Shown piece by piece: positions 1 through 6,556 of a DNA stretch of 36,727 bases. Origin of the DNA: a virus. Location: positions 1-36,727 of IMG/VR virus record IMGVR_UViG_3300047322_000893, one strand, 5' to 3'. Each line of letters starts with the position of its first letter. Position 1 is the stretch's first letter. The notes under the pieces were generated by a model. It worked only from the letters and a program-made list of their open reading frames with translations, did not search any database and was not told where the DNA came from. Both the position numbers and the translations under genes were made by a program.

Positions 1-205
1 GCAGGAAACGCTCGTGATCACCATTGAGCAGAGCACCGGTAGTGACCATTTCGGTGTAGAGCAGGGCGTTTTTTGAGAGTAGGCGCAGGAAGAAACGGCA
101 GTGGCGGTCGGTCCAATCCATCATCGGCGCCACACTGAATCGGCGTGATGGCTCAGAGCGGGCGGGGCTAGTGTTTGCGGGCGCTTCAGGTTTTTCGAAA
201 TTCAT
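1..205 (-). CDS. dusA: tRNA-dihydrouridine synthase A, N-terminal fragment (window edge)
   Basis: Reading the minus strand from an ATG at 205 gives an open frame running off the window edge (about 68 codons). It contains the hallmark DusA start [17 protein letters not shown] followed by [20 protein letters not shown]. DusA is an FMN enzyme that reduces uridine to dihydrouridine in the tRNA D-loop; VAPMMDWTD begins the FMN-binding TIM barrel. The first 24 or so residues before RRFS are poorly conserved in the family and may be supplied by the integrated element. The 5' end of dusA is a known integration site for many tyrosine integrases, which fits the integrase starting 100 bp away on the other strand. 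Seen: the sequence match. Inferred: that this is the left attachment junction. Confidence 0.93.
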   Translation of the reverse strand, partial: MNFEKPEAPANTSPARSEPSRRFSVAPMMDWTDRHCRFFLRLLSKNALLYTEMVTTGALLNGDHERFL

Positions 206-263
206 TGATACTGATCTTTTATACAGCGGTTTTTACCCATTTTTCCTTGTTTTTCGAAGTCGG

Positions 264-301
264 TTGCTACAATGTAGCAAGCGTATTCGGCAATGTAGCA
301 A
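264..301. promoter_or_regulatory. Palindrome plus direct repeat before the integrase
   Basis: TTGCTAC (264-270), AAT, GTAGCAA (274-280) form a perfect 7-bp inverted repeat. A second GTAGCAA follows at 295-301, six bases before the integrase ATG at 308. The sites sit between divergent dusA and int, where an int operator, a repressor site or integrase/excisionase arm-type sites would be expected. Which protein binds is unknown. Confidence 0.5.
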
Positions 302-307
302 CTGAAA

Positions 308-1399
308 ATGGGCACGATCACATCACGCAAGCGCAAGGACAACTCGACGGCCTACACGGCGCAGATACGGATCAATCGGGACGGGAAAACAGTTTATCAG
401 GAAAGCCAGACCTTCGACCGCAAGCAGGTGGCCCAGGCCTGGATCAAGCGTCGCGAAACGGAGCTGGCCGAGCCTGGTGCCATCGAGCGTGCGAATCGTA
501 AGGGCGTGACGATCAGGAAGATGATCGAACAGTACCTGGACGAGTACGAAAAGATCCGGCCGCTGGGGAAGACCAAGAACGCCACGTTGAATGCGATCAA
601 GGATACCTGGCTAGGTGAGCTCGACGACTCGGCGCTGACCAGCCAGAAGTTGGTGGAGTTTGCACAATGGCGGATGAGCAAAGATGGCGGTGGCGTTCAG
701 GCGCAGACGGTCGGCAACGATCTATCGCACCTCGGCGCGGTGCTGTCGGTGGCGCGGCCGGCCTGGGGTTATGAAGTCGATCCGCTGGCGATGCCGGACG
801 CACGCAAGGTGTTGCGCAAGCTCGGCATGGTCAGCAAGAGCAAGGAACGCAACCGCCGGCCGACTCTGGAAGAGTTGGACAAGCTTATGGTTCATTTCTT
901 CGAAATGCAGACGCGCCGCAAAGCCCAGATCGACATGCCGAAGCTGATCGCGTTCGCGCTCTTCTCGACCCGCCGGCAGGAAGAGATCACGCGGATGCGC
1001 TGGGACGATCTCGATTGCGAGCGGCAGGCTGTGCTGGTGCGGGACATGAAAAACCCCGGGCAGAAGTTCGGCAACAACGTGTGGTGTCATCTGCCCGATG
1101 AAGCGTGGGCGATCATTCAAGCTATGCCCAAAGTTGCCGATGAAATCTTTCCATACAACGGCAAGTCGGTGTCGGCCTCGTTCACGCGGGCGTGCCCACT
1201 GCTGGGTATTGAGGACCTGCATTTTCATGACTTGCGGCATGAAGGGGTGAGTCGGCTGTTCGAGATGGACTGGGATATTCCCAGGGTGTCGAGTGTTTCA
1301 GGACATCGGGATTGGAACTCACTTCGGCGATATACGCATTTGCGCGGGAGAGGGGACCAGTACGCGGGATGGAAATGGTTGAAACAGGTATTGGCTTAG
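308..1399 (+). CDS. int: Phage tyrosine-type site-specific integrase
   Basis: A 363-residue tyrosine recombinase that would integrate and excise the prophage at dusA. Catalytic residues are visible in family order: R223 in the STRRQEEI stretch followed by MRWDD, K248 in the beta-hairpin (DMKNPGQK), H307-x-x-R310 (HDLRHE), H333 (SGHRDW) and the nucleophile Y342 (RRYTHL). Residues 1-60 resemble an arm-type DNA-binding region and about 70-150 the core-binding SAM-like domain. Length is normal for phage integrases. No strong Shine-Dalgarno precedes the ATG at 308; the start is chosen because MGTITSRKR is a typical integrase N-terminus. It lies divergent to dusA and next to it, the usual place for an integrase beside its attachment site. 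Confidence 0.95.
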   Translation: MGTITSRKRKDNSTAYTAQIRINRDGKTVYQESQTFDRKQVAQAWIKRRETELAEPGAIERANRKGVTIRKMIEQYLDEYEKIRPLGKTKNATLNAIKDTWLGELDDSALTSQKLVEFAQWRMSKDGGGVQAQTVGNDLSHLGAVLSVARPAWGYEVDPLAMPDARKVLRKLGMVSKSKERNRRPTLEELDKLMVHFFEMQTRRKAQIDMPKLIAFALFSTRRQEEITRMRWDDLDCERQAVLVRDMKNPGQKFGNNVWCHLPDEAWAIIQAMPKVADEIFPYNGKSVSASFTRACPLLGIEDLHFHDLRHEGVSRLFEMDWDIPRVSSVSGHRDWNSLRRYTHLRGRGDQYAGWKWLKQVLA

Positions 1400-1442
1400 T
1401 CAGTAGCTTTACTATTTTGGTTTTTTATCGAGTGAGTGGGAC

Positions 1443-2051
1443 ATGGATTTCAGGAATGCTCTTAAAGTCATTAAGCACCATCTTGCTGTTTTTCTAGTCG
1501 TAACGGGGATGTTTGCAGGTGTTACAGGGACAGTGGGAGCTTGGTTGTGGAAGGAATACCGGGATCTACAGCAACAAATAGCCCAGTTCGAACAGCGTAA
1601 ATCTGAGGTGGCCGAGGTTCAGAACAACCGTGAACTGGAGTTGAAGAATCGTGAGTATATAGCGGGGCAAATTGAATCAAATTATACCGAGCGAGCGAAG
1701 GCGCTGAAGGCTCGTGAACTCGAGTTGTAGCGTTCCTCAGAACAACTCAAGCTGGATCAGCAGGCGCTCATTGCTGAGCATGGCGAAAAAGCTGCCGAAA
1801 TGAAGCTCCAAGCCCTCATGTCTGAGTTTTCTGCACTCGGTGTCAATTTAAACTCCAATCCCTTTTGCGGAGACAAGGAAGAGCAGGCAAGGTATTACAG
1901 TGCCAAAGCCAAGTACGACGAGATCTATTCTTGGGCTGAGGCCCATTCGCTGCAGAAGAAATACAGGAATTTTCTTTTCCATAATCAGCAGTCGATGATT
2001 AGTTTCGGTTGTGCGAAAGGTGAAAAAGGGGCTTTCGCCCCTAGTGCGTAG
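1443..2051 (+). pseudogene. Membrane-anchored coiled-coil protein interrupted by an in-frame amber codon
   Basis: One reading frame runs from ATG 1443 to the TAG at 2049-2051 but carries a TAG at 1728-1730 (codon 96). Upstream are a hydrophobic segment (about residues 14-36, LAVFLVVTGMFAGVTG then VGAWLW) and the start of a Glu/Gln/Lys-rich coiled coil. Downstream in the same frame the coiled coil continues (SSEQLKLDQQALIAEHGEKA) into a soluble C-terminal part ending about codon 202. The heptad-like composition is seamless across the stop, so a point change such as CAG to TAG is the simplest explanation. The first half could still make a 95-residue protein. Function is not recognised. The gene converges on the leftward operon and overlaps its last gene by 11 bases. 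Confidence 0.7.
2022..2042 (-). terminator. Rho-independent terminator of the leftward operon
   Basis: On the minus strand, AGGGGC-GAAA-GCCCCT (2042 to 2027) is followed by a run of T (2026-2022). A perfect 6-bp GC stem with a GAAA tetraloop and U-tract is a textbook intrinsic terminator. It overlaps the stop of the PrtN-family gene and so ends the leftward operon. It also lies inside the 3' end of the convergent broken gene. Confidence 0.85.
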
Positions 2052-2313
2052 CCCTTCCCATTAGCTGGTTTTGCTCTTTCGCGGCTTTCTCCCGCTGTCG
2101 ATCGATGTAGTCGGAAAGGTCTTTCAGGTGGATACCCAGCCCGGCCTTCTGGCTATTGGCGCCCAAGCGCACCACCGGAATGTCGATCTCGCCTGCGAGG
2201 CGCTTCTGTTTGAACTTTTCCACGGTTAGATTCATGTAATCGGCACACACGCGATCCAGGGGAATGACCGCTTGCCCGTTGTACTGGGCCATTAGCAAAA
2301 AAAGAGTATTCAT
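2041..2313 (-). CDS. PrtN-family pyocin/prophage activator, copy 1
   Basis: A 90-residue protein starting MNTLFLLMAQYNGQAVIPL and continuing with DRVCADYMNLTVEKFKQK. It matches P. aeruginosa PrtN closely in the MAQYNGQAVIPL start, a central VEKFKQKRLAGEIDIPVVR stretch and a C-terminal LKDLSDYIDRQR. PrtN is a DNA-binding activator of pyocin genes that is itself repressed by PrtR. Here it is the last gene of the leftward operon and overlaps the upstream gene's stop by ATGA, so translation is probably coupled. A PrtR-like repressor lies in the same element, suggesting a prophage version of the PrtR/PrtN circuit. Whether this copy activates phage genes or host pyocin genes cannot be told from the sequence. 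Confidence 0.85.
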   Translation of the reverse strand: MNTLFLLMAQYNGQAVIPLDRVCADYMNLTVEKFKQKRLAGEIDIPVVRLGANSQKAGLGIHLKDLSDYIDRQREKAAKEQNQLMGRATH

Positions 2314-2816
2314 ACGTCCTCCACTTGTCGCTGTACCAACTGTGCATGTTTCCAGGCTCTACGCTTCCATGCTGTGAAGCCCGCCCGGTAGGCGTAATGC
2401 TCACGAGCGGACCAGTCGGATGTCTTCGCACCAGGTACGTTGATGTATGTGCCGCGCTGGGCGCAGTACTGCAAGCCTTCTGGCACTGGAAACTCTTTTT
2501 CGAACTCGGCGCGCTCGTCGATTTGTACTTCATTGACGACTACCTCGAGCGGACTTTTGGGGATGAAGTCAGGGTGTTTATACCCCTCAACAGGCTGCGC
2601 GAGCGGGCCATTCTGAGCGCTTAGCGTTGCATCGGGTGACGCCGCCTCGCGCAGCTTTTCGTGGGGCATAAGTGCCTCGGTGGTGCTGCTGGAAGGAGCA
2701 GTAATGCCTGCTGCTACGCAGCAGAGGCTGTTTGTTTCCTGCGCGTCGAGGCTCGTTTTGGCGTTTGGGCCGTTCAAGTCGAAGCGCTTACCGGTAGTGG
2801 TGAGGTTCTGGCTCAT
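2310..2816 (-). CDS. Hypothetical phage protein (168 aa)
   Basis: The product is not recognised with certainty. The N-terminal third is low-complexity (Ser/Thr/Ala-rich). The C-terminal half, from about residue 70, is more ordered: HPDFIPKSPLEVVVNEVQ, then EFPVPEGLQYCAQRGTYI and a basic tail with WKRRAWKHAQLVQRQ. No membrane segment or catalytic motif is visible. The start is supported by a 4-base ATGA overlap with the gene upstream, and its own stop overlaps the PrtN-family start in the same way, so it is a real operon member. It was probably acquired with the early-left cassette common in Pseudomonas phages. Confidence 0.75.
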   Translation of the reverse strand: MSQNLTTTGKRFDLNGPNAKTSLDAQETNSLCCVAAGITAPSSSTTEALMPHEKLREAASPDATLSAQNGPLAQPVEGYKHPDFIPKSPLEVVVNEVQIDERAEFEKEFPVPEGLQYCAQRGTYINVPGAKTSDWSAREHYAYRAGFTAWKRRAWKHAQLVQRQVEDV

Positions 2817-3229
2817 GCGGCCTCCTGTTCTACTGGCTCCAGCAGGGCGGCTATGGCGAGCGCTTGATCGCGGAGTGCGACAGATTCACGCTCGAGCTTT
2901 TTGCCGGTGCGGAATGCGGCAAATGTCTCGGCGGCGATCCTCAGTTTTTCCGCGATGGCCAGCAGGGTTTGGCGTTCTGGTTCGCCCAGTTTCGCAGTGG
3001 TCAGTGCGCGCTCGTAGCGCGCGTAAAGCTGCTGGTGGTGTTCCCGGGCCTGCTTAAGTGAAAACTCCAGGTTTCGGACGGTTTGCGTATGGTCGGAATG
3101 CTGAATGGCCATTCCTTCATCAATGCCCTCAACGCGTCCGTCGCTGAGGCCGCCGCGGTAGCCGGCCCAATAGGTGAGGCCGACGAGCAAGATGAGGACG
3201 ATCAGTGCGCAGATCTGTATTTCGGTCAT
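2813..3229 (-). CDS. Small membrane protein with coiled-coil tail (138 aa)
   Basis: The start is set at ATG 3229 (MTEIQICALIVLILLVGLTY) because AGGAG lies 8 bases upstream; an in-frame extension to 3328 has no such signal. One N-terminal membrane segment (about residues 7-24) is followed by a Gly-rich turn (AGYRGGLSDGRVEGIDEG) and a long helical, charged C-terminal region (about 45-130) likely to form a coiled coil facing the cytoplasm. It overlaps the next gene by ATGA. No family function is recognised. Membrane-anchored coiled-coil proteins in phage left operons may affect the host envelope or exclude other phages, but that is only a possibility here. Confidence 0.75.
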   Translation of the reverse strand: MTEIQICALIVLILLVGLTYWAGYRGGLSDGRVEGIDEGMAIQHSDHTQTVRNLEFSLKQAREHHQQLYARYERALTTAKLGEPERQTLLAIAEKLRIAAETFAAFRTGKKLERESVALRDQALAIAALLEPVEQEAA

Positions 3230-3287
3230 GTGGTGTGCTCCTAGTGATGTCATCGGCTGGTGGTGGCAGCCGTTCGATTTGTGGGTG

Positions 3288-3605
3288 TTACTCGTTGGTC
3301 TCTTCCTGGTGTCGCTGCATGTCTTCATCGGCCTTATAGGCGCGGATGTCGATCAATGAGGCGACGTGCCGGATGTGTGCGTACTTCGGTGCCTTGCGGC
3401 TGGTGTCCAGCGTGGTGATGGGAAGCTGGATGCGGCCGCTGCTAATCTCGGCGACGAACGATTGCTCGTTGAGGTTGCGAAAGTACTGCTCGCGCACTTT
3501 GTCCAGCGGGATCAGGACGTCACCGAAGATGCGGTAGAGCAATTCGACTGTGGCTGACTCCGGTGCAGGGTGCAGGCGCAGCGGGTTTTGTGCTGTGTTA
3601 CTCAT
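3288..3605 (-). CDS. PrtN-family regulator, copy 2
   Basis: A 105-residue protein from ATG 3605 (MSNTAQNPLRLHPAPESA), supported by AAGGAGG about 13 bases upstream; an earlier ATG at 3656 would overlap the neighbour more. The core LLYRIFGDVLIPLDKVREQY, then FVAEISSGRIQLPITTLD and YAHIRHVASLIDIRAYK, has the PrtN-like layout: a short start helix, V(L)IPL, then a DNA-binding-like helix and a 'lPvtrld' strand. It is diverged from copy 1 rather than a recent duplicate. Two family members in one operon suggest different targets or heteromer formation (inference). Its start overlaps the upstream small gene by 8 bases. Confidence 0.75.
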   Translation of the reverse strand: MSNTAQNPLRLHPAPESATVELLYRIFGDVLIPLDKVREQYFRNLNEQSFVAEISSGRIQLPITTLDTSRKAPKYAHIRHVASLIDIRAYKADEDMQRHQEETNE

Positions 3606-3777
3606 GGCTTTGTTGGGCCTCCTTGCGTTGTTTTCTGGCTGGGTGGTTCCAGGCATTCAGGCAATGCGTTTTGGTCAGCTCGCGCAGATGTTCGGGCACT
3701 TCGAGGAGCGCGGCGTTGCGCTCCTCGCGTGTGCGCATGGCGATGATCTGGCGGGCGTATTCCCTAGGCCACGTCAC
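3598..3777 (-). CDS. Small basic phage protein with GTG start (59 aa)
   Basis: A short reading frame opens at GTG 3777 and ends at TAA 3600-3598. It reads (V/M)TWPREYARQIIAMRTREER then NAALLEVPEHLRELTKTHCL and ends with a basic tail. The amphipathic helical content, the 14-base overlap with the KilAC-like gene upstream and the 8-base overlap with the PrtN-like gene downstream place it firmly in the operon. It fills what would otherwise be a gap. The pattern 'REYARQI...R..AL..VPEHLR..V..H' resembles small proteins from other Pseudomonas prophages, as far as I recall. Function is unknown. An ATG at internal residue 14 is an alternative start. Confidence 0.7.
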   Translation of the reverse strand: MTWPREYARQIIAMRTREERNAALLEVPEHLRELTKTHCLNAWNHPARKQRKEAQQSHE

Positions 3778-4048
3778 GGTTGTCTACCGGGATGGCGGGT
3801 GGCGCCAATCCCAGTTTCTCGGCCAGCCAGCTGATGCCGGGTTGTTTGACCCGGGTTGATTGGCTGTACTGCATGCCGAGCTGGTCGTGATACCAGTGGC
3901 CGTCCTTGACCCGCAGATAGTCGCGATCACGGGTGGGGTAGGCCGGCAGATTCCGATCGTTGAGCAGGCCCTTTTCAAGCATCAATTTGATGAGCTTTGG
4001 CCGGGGCAGGCCTAGTTGGCTGGCAGCTTGAGCGAGCGTGCGTTCCAT
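3764..4048 (-). CDS. KilAC-like antirepressor C-terminal-domain protein (94 aa)
   Basis: It starts MERTLAQAASQLGLPRPKLI and continues with LNDRNLPAYPTRDRDYLRVK and YSQSTRVKQPGISWLAEKLG. This is the pattern of the KilAC domain found at the C-terminus of phage antirepressors: a winged-helix-like 'T.a.AA..LG.....L...L...g....n.p...y...gyf' followed by 't.vT.kGi.wl...l'. Here the domain stands alone without the usual N-terminal BRO or Rha part. It probably binds DNA and may counter the repressor or control early genes; that role is inferred. It lies in the leftward operon 10 bases after the 196-aa gene and overlaps the next small gene by 14 bases. Confidence 0.7.
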   Translation of the reverse strand: MERTLAQAASQLGLPRPKLIKLMLEKGLLNDRNLPAYPTRDRDYLRVKDGHWYHDQLGMQYSQSTRVKQPGISWLAEKLGLAPPAIPVDNRDVA

Positions 4049-4058
4049 GGCATCCCCC

Positions 4059-4649
4059 TCATGCGGCGTGTGCGGCAGGTGTCGCCGCAGCCGCCAGGTG
4101 GTTGATGGACTCGACGACCTTGTTGTAGATCTTGACGTCAGAGCCGCACACGGTGAAGCACTTGGTGCGGGGGCTTTTGATGCCGATGCTCAAGATGGTG
4201 GTGACGCCGGGGCGGGTGTGGGTGCGATGGATTGCGACGTGGAGGGGCAGATCGAAACCCATGTCGAGGCTCAAGATACCGCCGGTGATCACCCGTTCGA
4301 AAACACGCTGCCTGTCCCGCACATCAAGCCGGCCGTATTCGCGGCCGGCGTGGGGCAGGGGTATCAGGTCTCCGGTGTTGCTTGGGTCGAACGGGCCGTT
4401 GGCGATTTCTTCAATGAAGTCGGCCAGCTTGAGGTGCATCTTCTTGTCGTTGTTCAAGGTCAGCGTGTGGCGTTCGCTGCCCAGTTCAACGACGAAAACG
4501 GTCGTGGTTGTGCCGCGTTCAACTCTTAAGCGAAACGGCAGCGCTTTACGCTTGGGGGCTGACCGCAGGACGTGGTTGAAGGTCTCGGTCAAATTAACCT
4601 GAGCGTTGAGCAACTGCAGGGTGCGGTTGTCGATTTTGTACTTGATCAT
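4059..4649 (-). CDS. Hypothetical phage protein (196 aa)
   Basis: Not recognised. It starts MIKYKIDNRTLQLLNAQVNL. Its middle is strand-rich (FRLRVERGTTTTVFVVELGS, then HTLTLNNDKKMHLKLADFIE). It ends in a helical tail (YNKVVESINHLAAAATPAAH). No membrane segment, Cys cluster or nuclease motif is visible. The start is supported by a 4-base ATGA overlap with the first small gene of the operon. It is the second gene after the operator-controlled promoter, so it would be expressed early on induction. Confidence 0.75.
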   Translation of the reverse strand: MIKYKIDNRTLQLLNAQVNLTETFNHVLRSAPKRKALPFRLRVERGTTTTVFVVELGSERHTLTLNNDKKMHLKLADFIEEIANGPFDPSNTGDLIPLPHAGREYGRLDVRDRQRVFERVITGGILSLDMGFDLPLHVAIHRTHTRPGVTTILSIGIKSPRTKCFTVCGSDVKIYNKVVESINHLAAAATPAAHAA

Positions 4650-4822
4650 GCTGCTTGCCCTCCGCCGTTCGGATTGAATGGGGCTGGAGTGGTGCGAGCT
4701 GTCAGCTTCGGTTTACTGATGGCGAACACGCAGCCGTACTCGCGGGCTAGACGCCGGATCTCAAAGATGTGGAAGGGGTTAGCAGCGGCCGGGTGGACGT
4801 GCAGGGTAGCCGTGGTGTGCAT
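4646..4822 (-). CDS. Small hypothetical protein, first gene of the leftward operon (58 aa)
   Basis: A short frame from ATG 4822 reads MHTTATLHVHPAAANPFHIF then EIRRLAREYGCVFAISKPKL and ends at TGA 4648-4646, overlapping the next gene's ATG. GAGG 7-8 bases upstream serves as ribosome binding site. Helix-like EIRRLAREYG suggests a small DNA- or protein-binding fold, but there is no assignable family. It is the promoter-proximal gene of the leftward operon, about 40 bases after the operator. Confidence 0.65.
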   Translation of the reverse strand: MHTTATLHVHPAAANPFHIFEIRRLAREYGCVFAISKPKLTARTTPAPFNPNGGGQAA

Positions 4823-4862
4823 GGTTATGCCTCGCTCTGTGGTGGAAGAGTGAGGTATAAAA

Positions 4863-4887
4863 TTAACCTAAAGGGTTAACATGTCAA
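4863..4887 (-). promoter_or_regulatory. Leftward early promoter with repressor operator
   Basis: The minus strand carries a perfect -35 box TTGACA (4887-4882). Two bases later comes the 17-bp palindrome TTAACC-N5-GGTTAA (4863-4879). The operator therefore occupies the -35/-10 spacer (a -10 such as TAATTT would follow), so a bound repressor would block polymerase directly. The same palindrome occurs at the cro/repressor promoter region. A further half-site GGGTTAA lies at 4904-4910, towards the divergent membrane-protein gene. Confidence 0.75.
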
Positions 4888-4926
4888 GAGGTTCGTCCGT
4901 CTTGGGTTAATTTTCGTTCATCAAAT

Positions 4927-5781
4927 GTGCTGTTTGACCCAATGGAATGGGTAGAATGGGCTTATCTACCACCGGATTTAATGGATTATATGAACTTTAA
5001 AGAGTTTCTTACGAAGGAAAGTGTGATTATTGCGGCGCTGCCAGTATTCGGATATGTAGTAGCAATAGCATATGAGTACGGATATGCAGTTTATTTCGGA
5101 TATCCACTCTCATTAATCGTGGTGGATCTAAGGATGACCCTTACTTCGATGATTTTTGGAGTTCTCTATATATATGTGCTATTGAAGGTGTTCGATTCTA
5201 TAAGTGTCATGTCTTTGGGGGAGGGAAATTTCGCAAAATTTCTAAGGGTAATGCTCCCTAATTATCTTATGGCTGGGGTTCTTGTTTTTGCTTCTGGCTT
5301 CAGTGGCGCCTTCTTCAAGTTTGGTATATCTCTAAGTGCTATATATACAGTGATCTATGGAGTTGGTGTTTTGATAGATGCGAGAAAGATGGGAATTTCT
5401 GCTGCTGTAGATAAATTGGCAAAAGAAGAGGAGCCTAAACCATCCGTAGCGAAAGTCAGATATAGAGGTCAGGTTTTAATTAATCTTTTTAATGAGTATG
5501 GGATTATGGTTCTCATAGTCCTCGGGCTTGTATTTGGGGCGGGAAGATTGGCGGCCACTTCCAAAAATCAGTTTTCTTCCTTTGAGATAGATAACGAGAC
5601 TTATGCAATCGTGGCAATTTATGCTGACAGCGTCATTGGGGCAAGGCTGAAGGATGAGGCGATCGTTGAGGAGTTCGCTGTCATATCAAAGGGCAACGAC
5701 GCAATGACGAAAGTTGGCCTGCTGAATCTGAAAAAGCCAAAAGTTAAAGAGAATGTATCTCCTGTTCCGATTCCGTATTAA
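4927..5781 (+). CDS. AT-rich polytopic membrane protein (putative lysogenic-conversion moron)
   Basis: About 284 residues if started at GTG 4927; ATGs at 4942, 4981 and 4990 are alternatives, and no upstream signal decides. Hydrophobic segments lie around residues 33-50, 58-92, 108-150 and 192-208, giving roughly five or six membrane spans. A charged loop about 158-180 and a soluble C-terminal domain of about 75 residues follow. Codons are clearly more A/T-ending than in the phage genes around it, a sign of separate acquisition. It sits between the leftward operator and the convergent repressor gene, the position where many phages keep genes expressed in the lysogen, such as exclusion proteins. 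No family is recognised, so exclusion is a hypothesis. Confidence 0.75.
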   Translation: MLFDPMEWVEWAYLPPDLMDYMNFKEFLTKESVIIAALPVFGYVVAIAYEYGYAVYFGYPLSLIVVDLRMTLTSMIFGVLYIYVLLKVFDSISVMSLGEGNFAKFLRVMLPNYLMAGVLVFASGFSGAFFKFGISLSAIYTVIYGVGVLIDARKMGISAAVDKLAKEEEPKPSVAKVRYRGQVLINLFNEYGIMVLIVLGLVFGAGRLAATSKNQFSSFEIDNETYAIVAIYADSVIGARLKDEAIVEEFAVISKGNDAMTKVGLLNLKKPKVKENVSPVPIPY

Positions 5782-5809
5782 CTATTTTAACAAAAGGGGG
5801 GTGTTGCTT

Positions 5810-6457
5810 TTACAAGTCTGAAATTTTCCAGCGAGCACGCCCGCATATAGTCCACTCTTCCGTCATTCGAATGATGCGATCTGGCCAGTCGGGGTTCAAT
5901 GCATACAGATAAAGTTCACTTCCTTCCTGCTTTAGTTGTTTCAGTGTCGCCGCTTCGTCCCGAGTTCTTTTCGCGGCAACAAAATGTCCTGGTAGTGCAT
6001 CTAAAGAAGGGTCAATAACAATCTTGTCGCCTTCCATAAACTTAGGCTCCATGCTTATGCCTTCTACCCGAAGTATAAATGCGCGTGGGCCTACAGGGCC
6101 GGGGGCATCGATCCATTCCTCAGCATCGTTGTAGTCAAATATTCCGTGAGAGTTACACCAAGCACCTGCTGCTATCGACCCAATGACAGGAAGCTTACGA
6201 CCTGTATGACTTAATACGGTGGCGTTATTAAATTCCCCTAATCCGTACGGCATATCTAAATATCCGCTGTGGAGATCAAGTGCCTTTTCAATCTCACGGG
6301 CGATTTGATTTCCAATACCTTTGGTAGGGTTTTTTCCTCCAAAGGCGCTCACCTGAGCAGGAGCCTTGCCCAGCATTTCGGCGATGTCAGTAGGCCGTAG
6401 CTTCCTCTCAGCGAGGATCCGTCGGAAATTTTGGAGGCGGGTATCTGAAATTTTCAT
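5810..6457 (-). CDS. PrtR/CI-type phage repressor with LexA-like S24 peptidase domain
   Basis: A 215-residue repressor. The N-terminal HTH (about 8-60) includes LRPTDIAEMLGKAPAQVSAF. The C-terminal LexA/S24 part has cleavage dipeptide A97-G98 (SIAAGAW), nucleophile S135 (VEGISMEPKF) and general-base K173 (ATLKQL). Such proteins maintain lysogeny and are cut with RecA help after DNA damage. PrtR of the pyocin regulon is the closest functional analogue because the element also encodes PrtN-family proteins. It is divergent to the Cro-like gene with two operators between. No Shine-Dalgarno precedes ATG 6457, so it may be translated from a short or leaderless transcript. Confidence 0.92.
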   Translation of the reverse strand: MKISDTRLQNFRRILAERKLRPTDIAEMLGKAPAQVSAFGGKNPTKGIGNQIAREIEKALDLHSGYLDMPYGLGEFNNATVLSHTGRKLPVIGSIAAGAWCNSHGIFDYNDAEEWIDAPGPVGPRAFILRVEGISMEPKFMEGDKIVIDPSLDALPGHFVAAKRTRDEAATLKQLKQEGSELYLYALNPDWPDRIIRMTEEWTICGRARWKISDL

Positions 6458-6475
6458 CAGTCAATATTGGCGCGA

Positions 6476-6492
6476 TTAACCTTCAAGGTGAA
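6476..6492. promoter_or_regulatory. Repressor operator, repressor-proximal site
   Basis: TTAACC-TTCAA-GGTGAA matches the 17-bp palindrome TTAACC-N5-GGTTAA except for one base. It lies 18 bases before the repressor start codon, so occupancy could autoregulate the repressor. Confidence 0.75.
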
Positions 6493-6500
6493 TATCCTTT

Positions 6501-6532
6501 TTGGTATTGCAAAAATTAACCCATATGGTTAA
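6501..6532 (+). promoter_or_regulatory. Rightward early promoter overlapped by a perfect operator
   Basis: TTGGTA (6501-6506), a 17-base spacer and TATGGT (6524-6529) form a reasonable sigma-70 promoter reading towards the Cro-like gene. The perfect 17-bp palindrome TTAACC-CATAT-GGTTAA (6516-6532) covers its -10 box. Together with the sites at 4863 and 6476 this defines the repressor's binding motif. Confidence 0.75.
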
Positions 6533-6556
6533 TTTTGTTGTTTCGGAGGTGCATCC

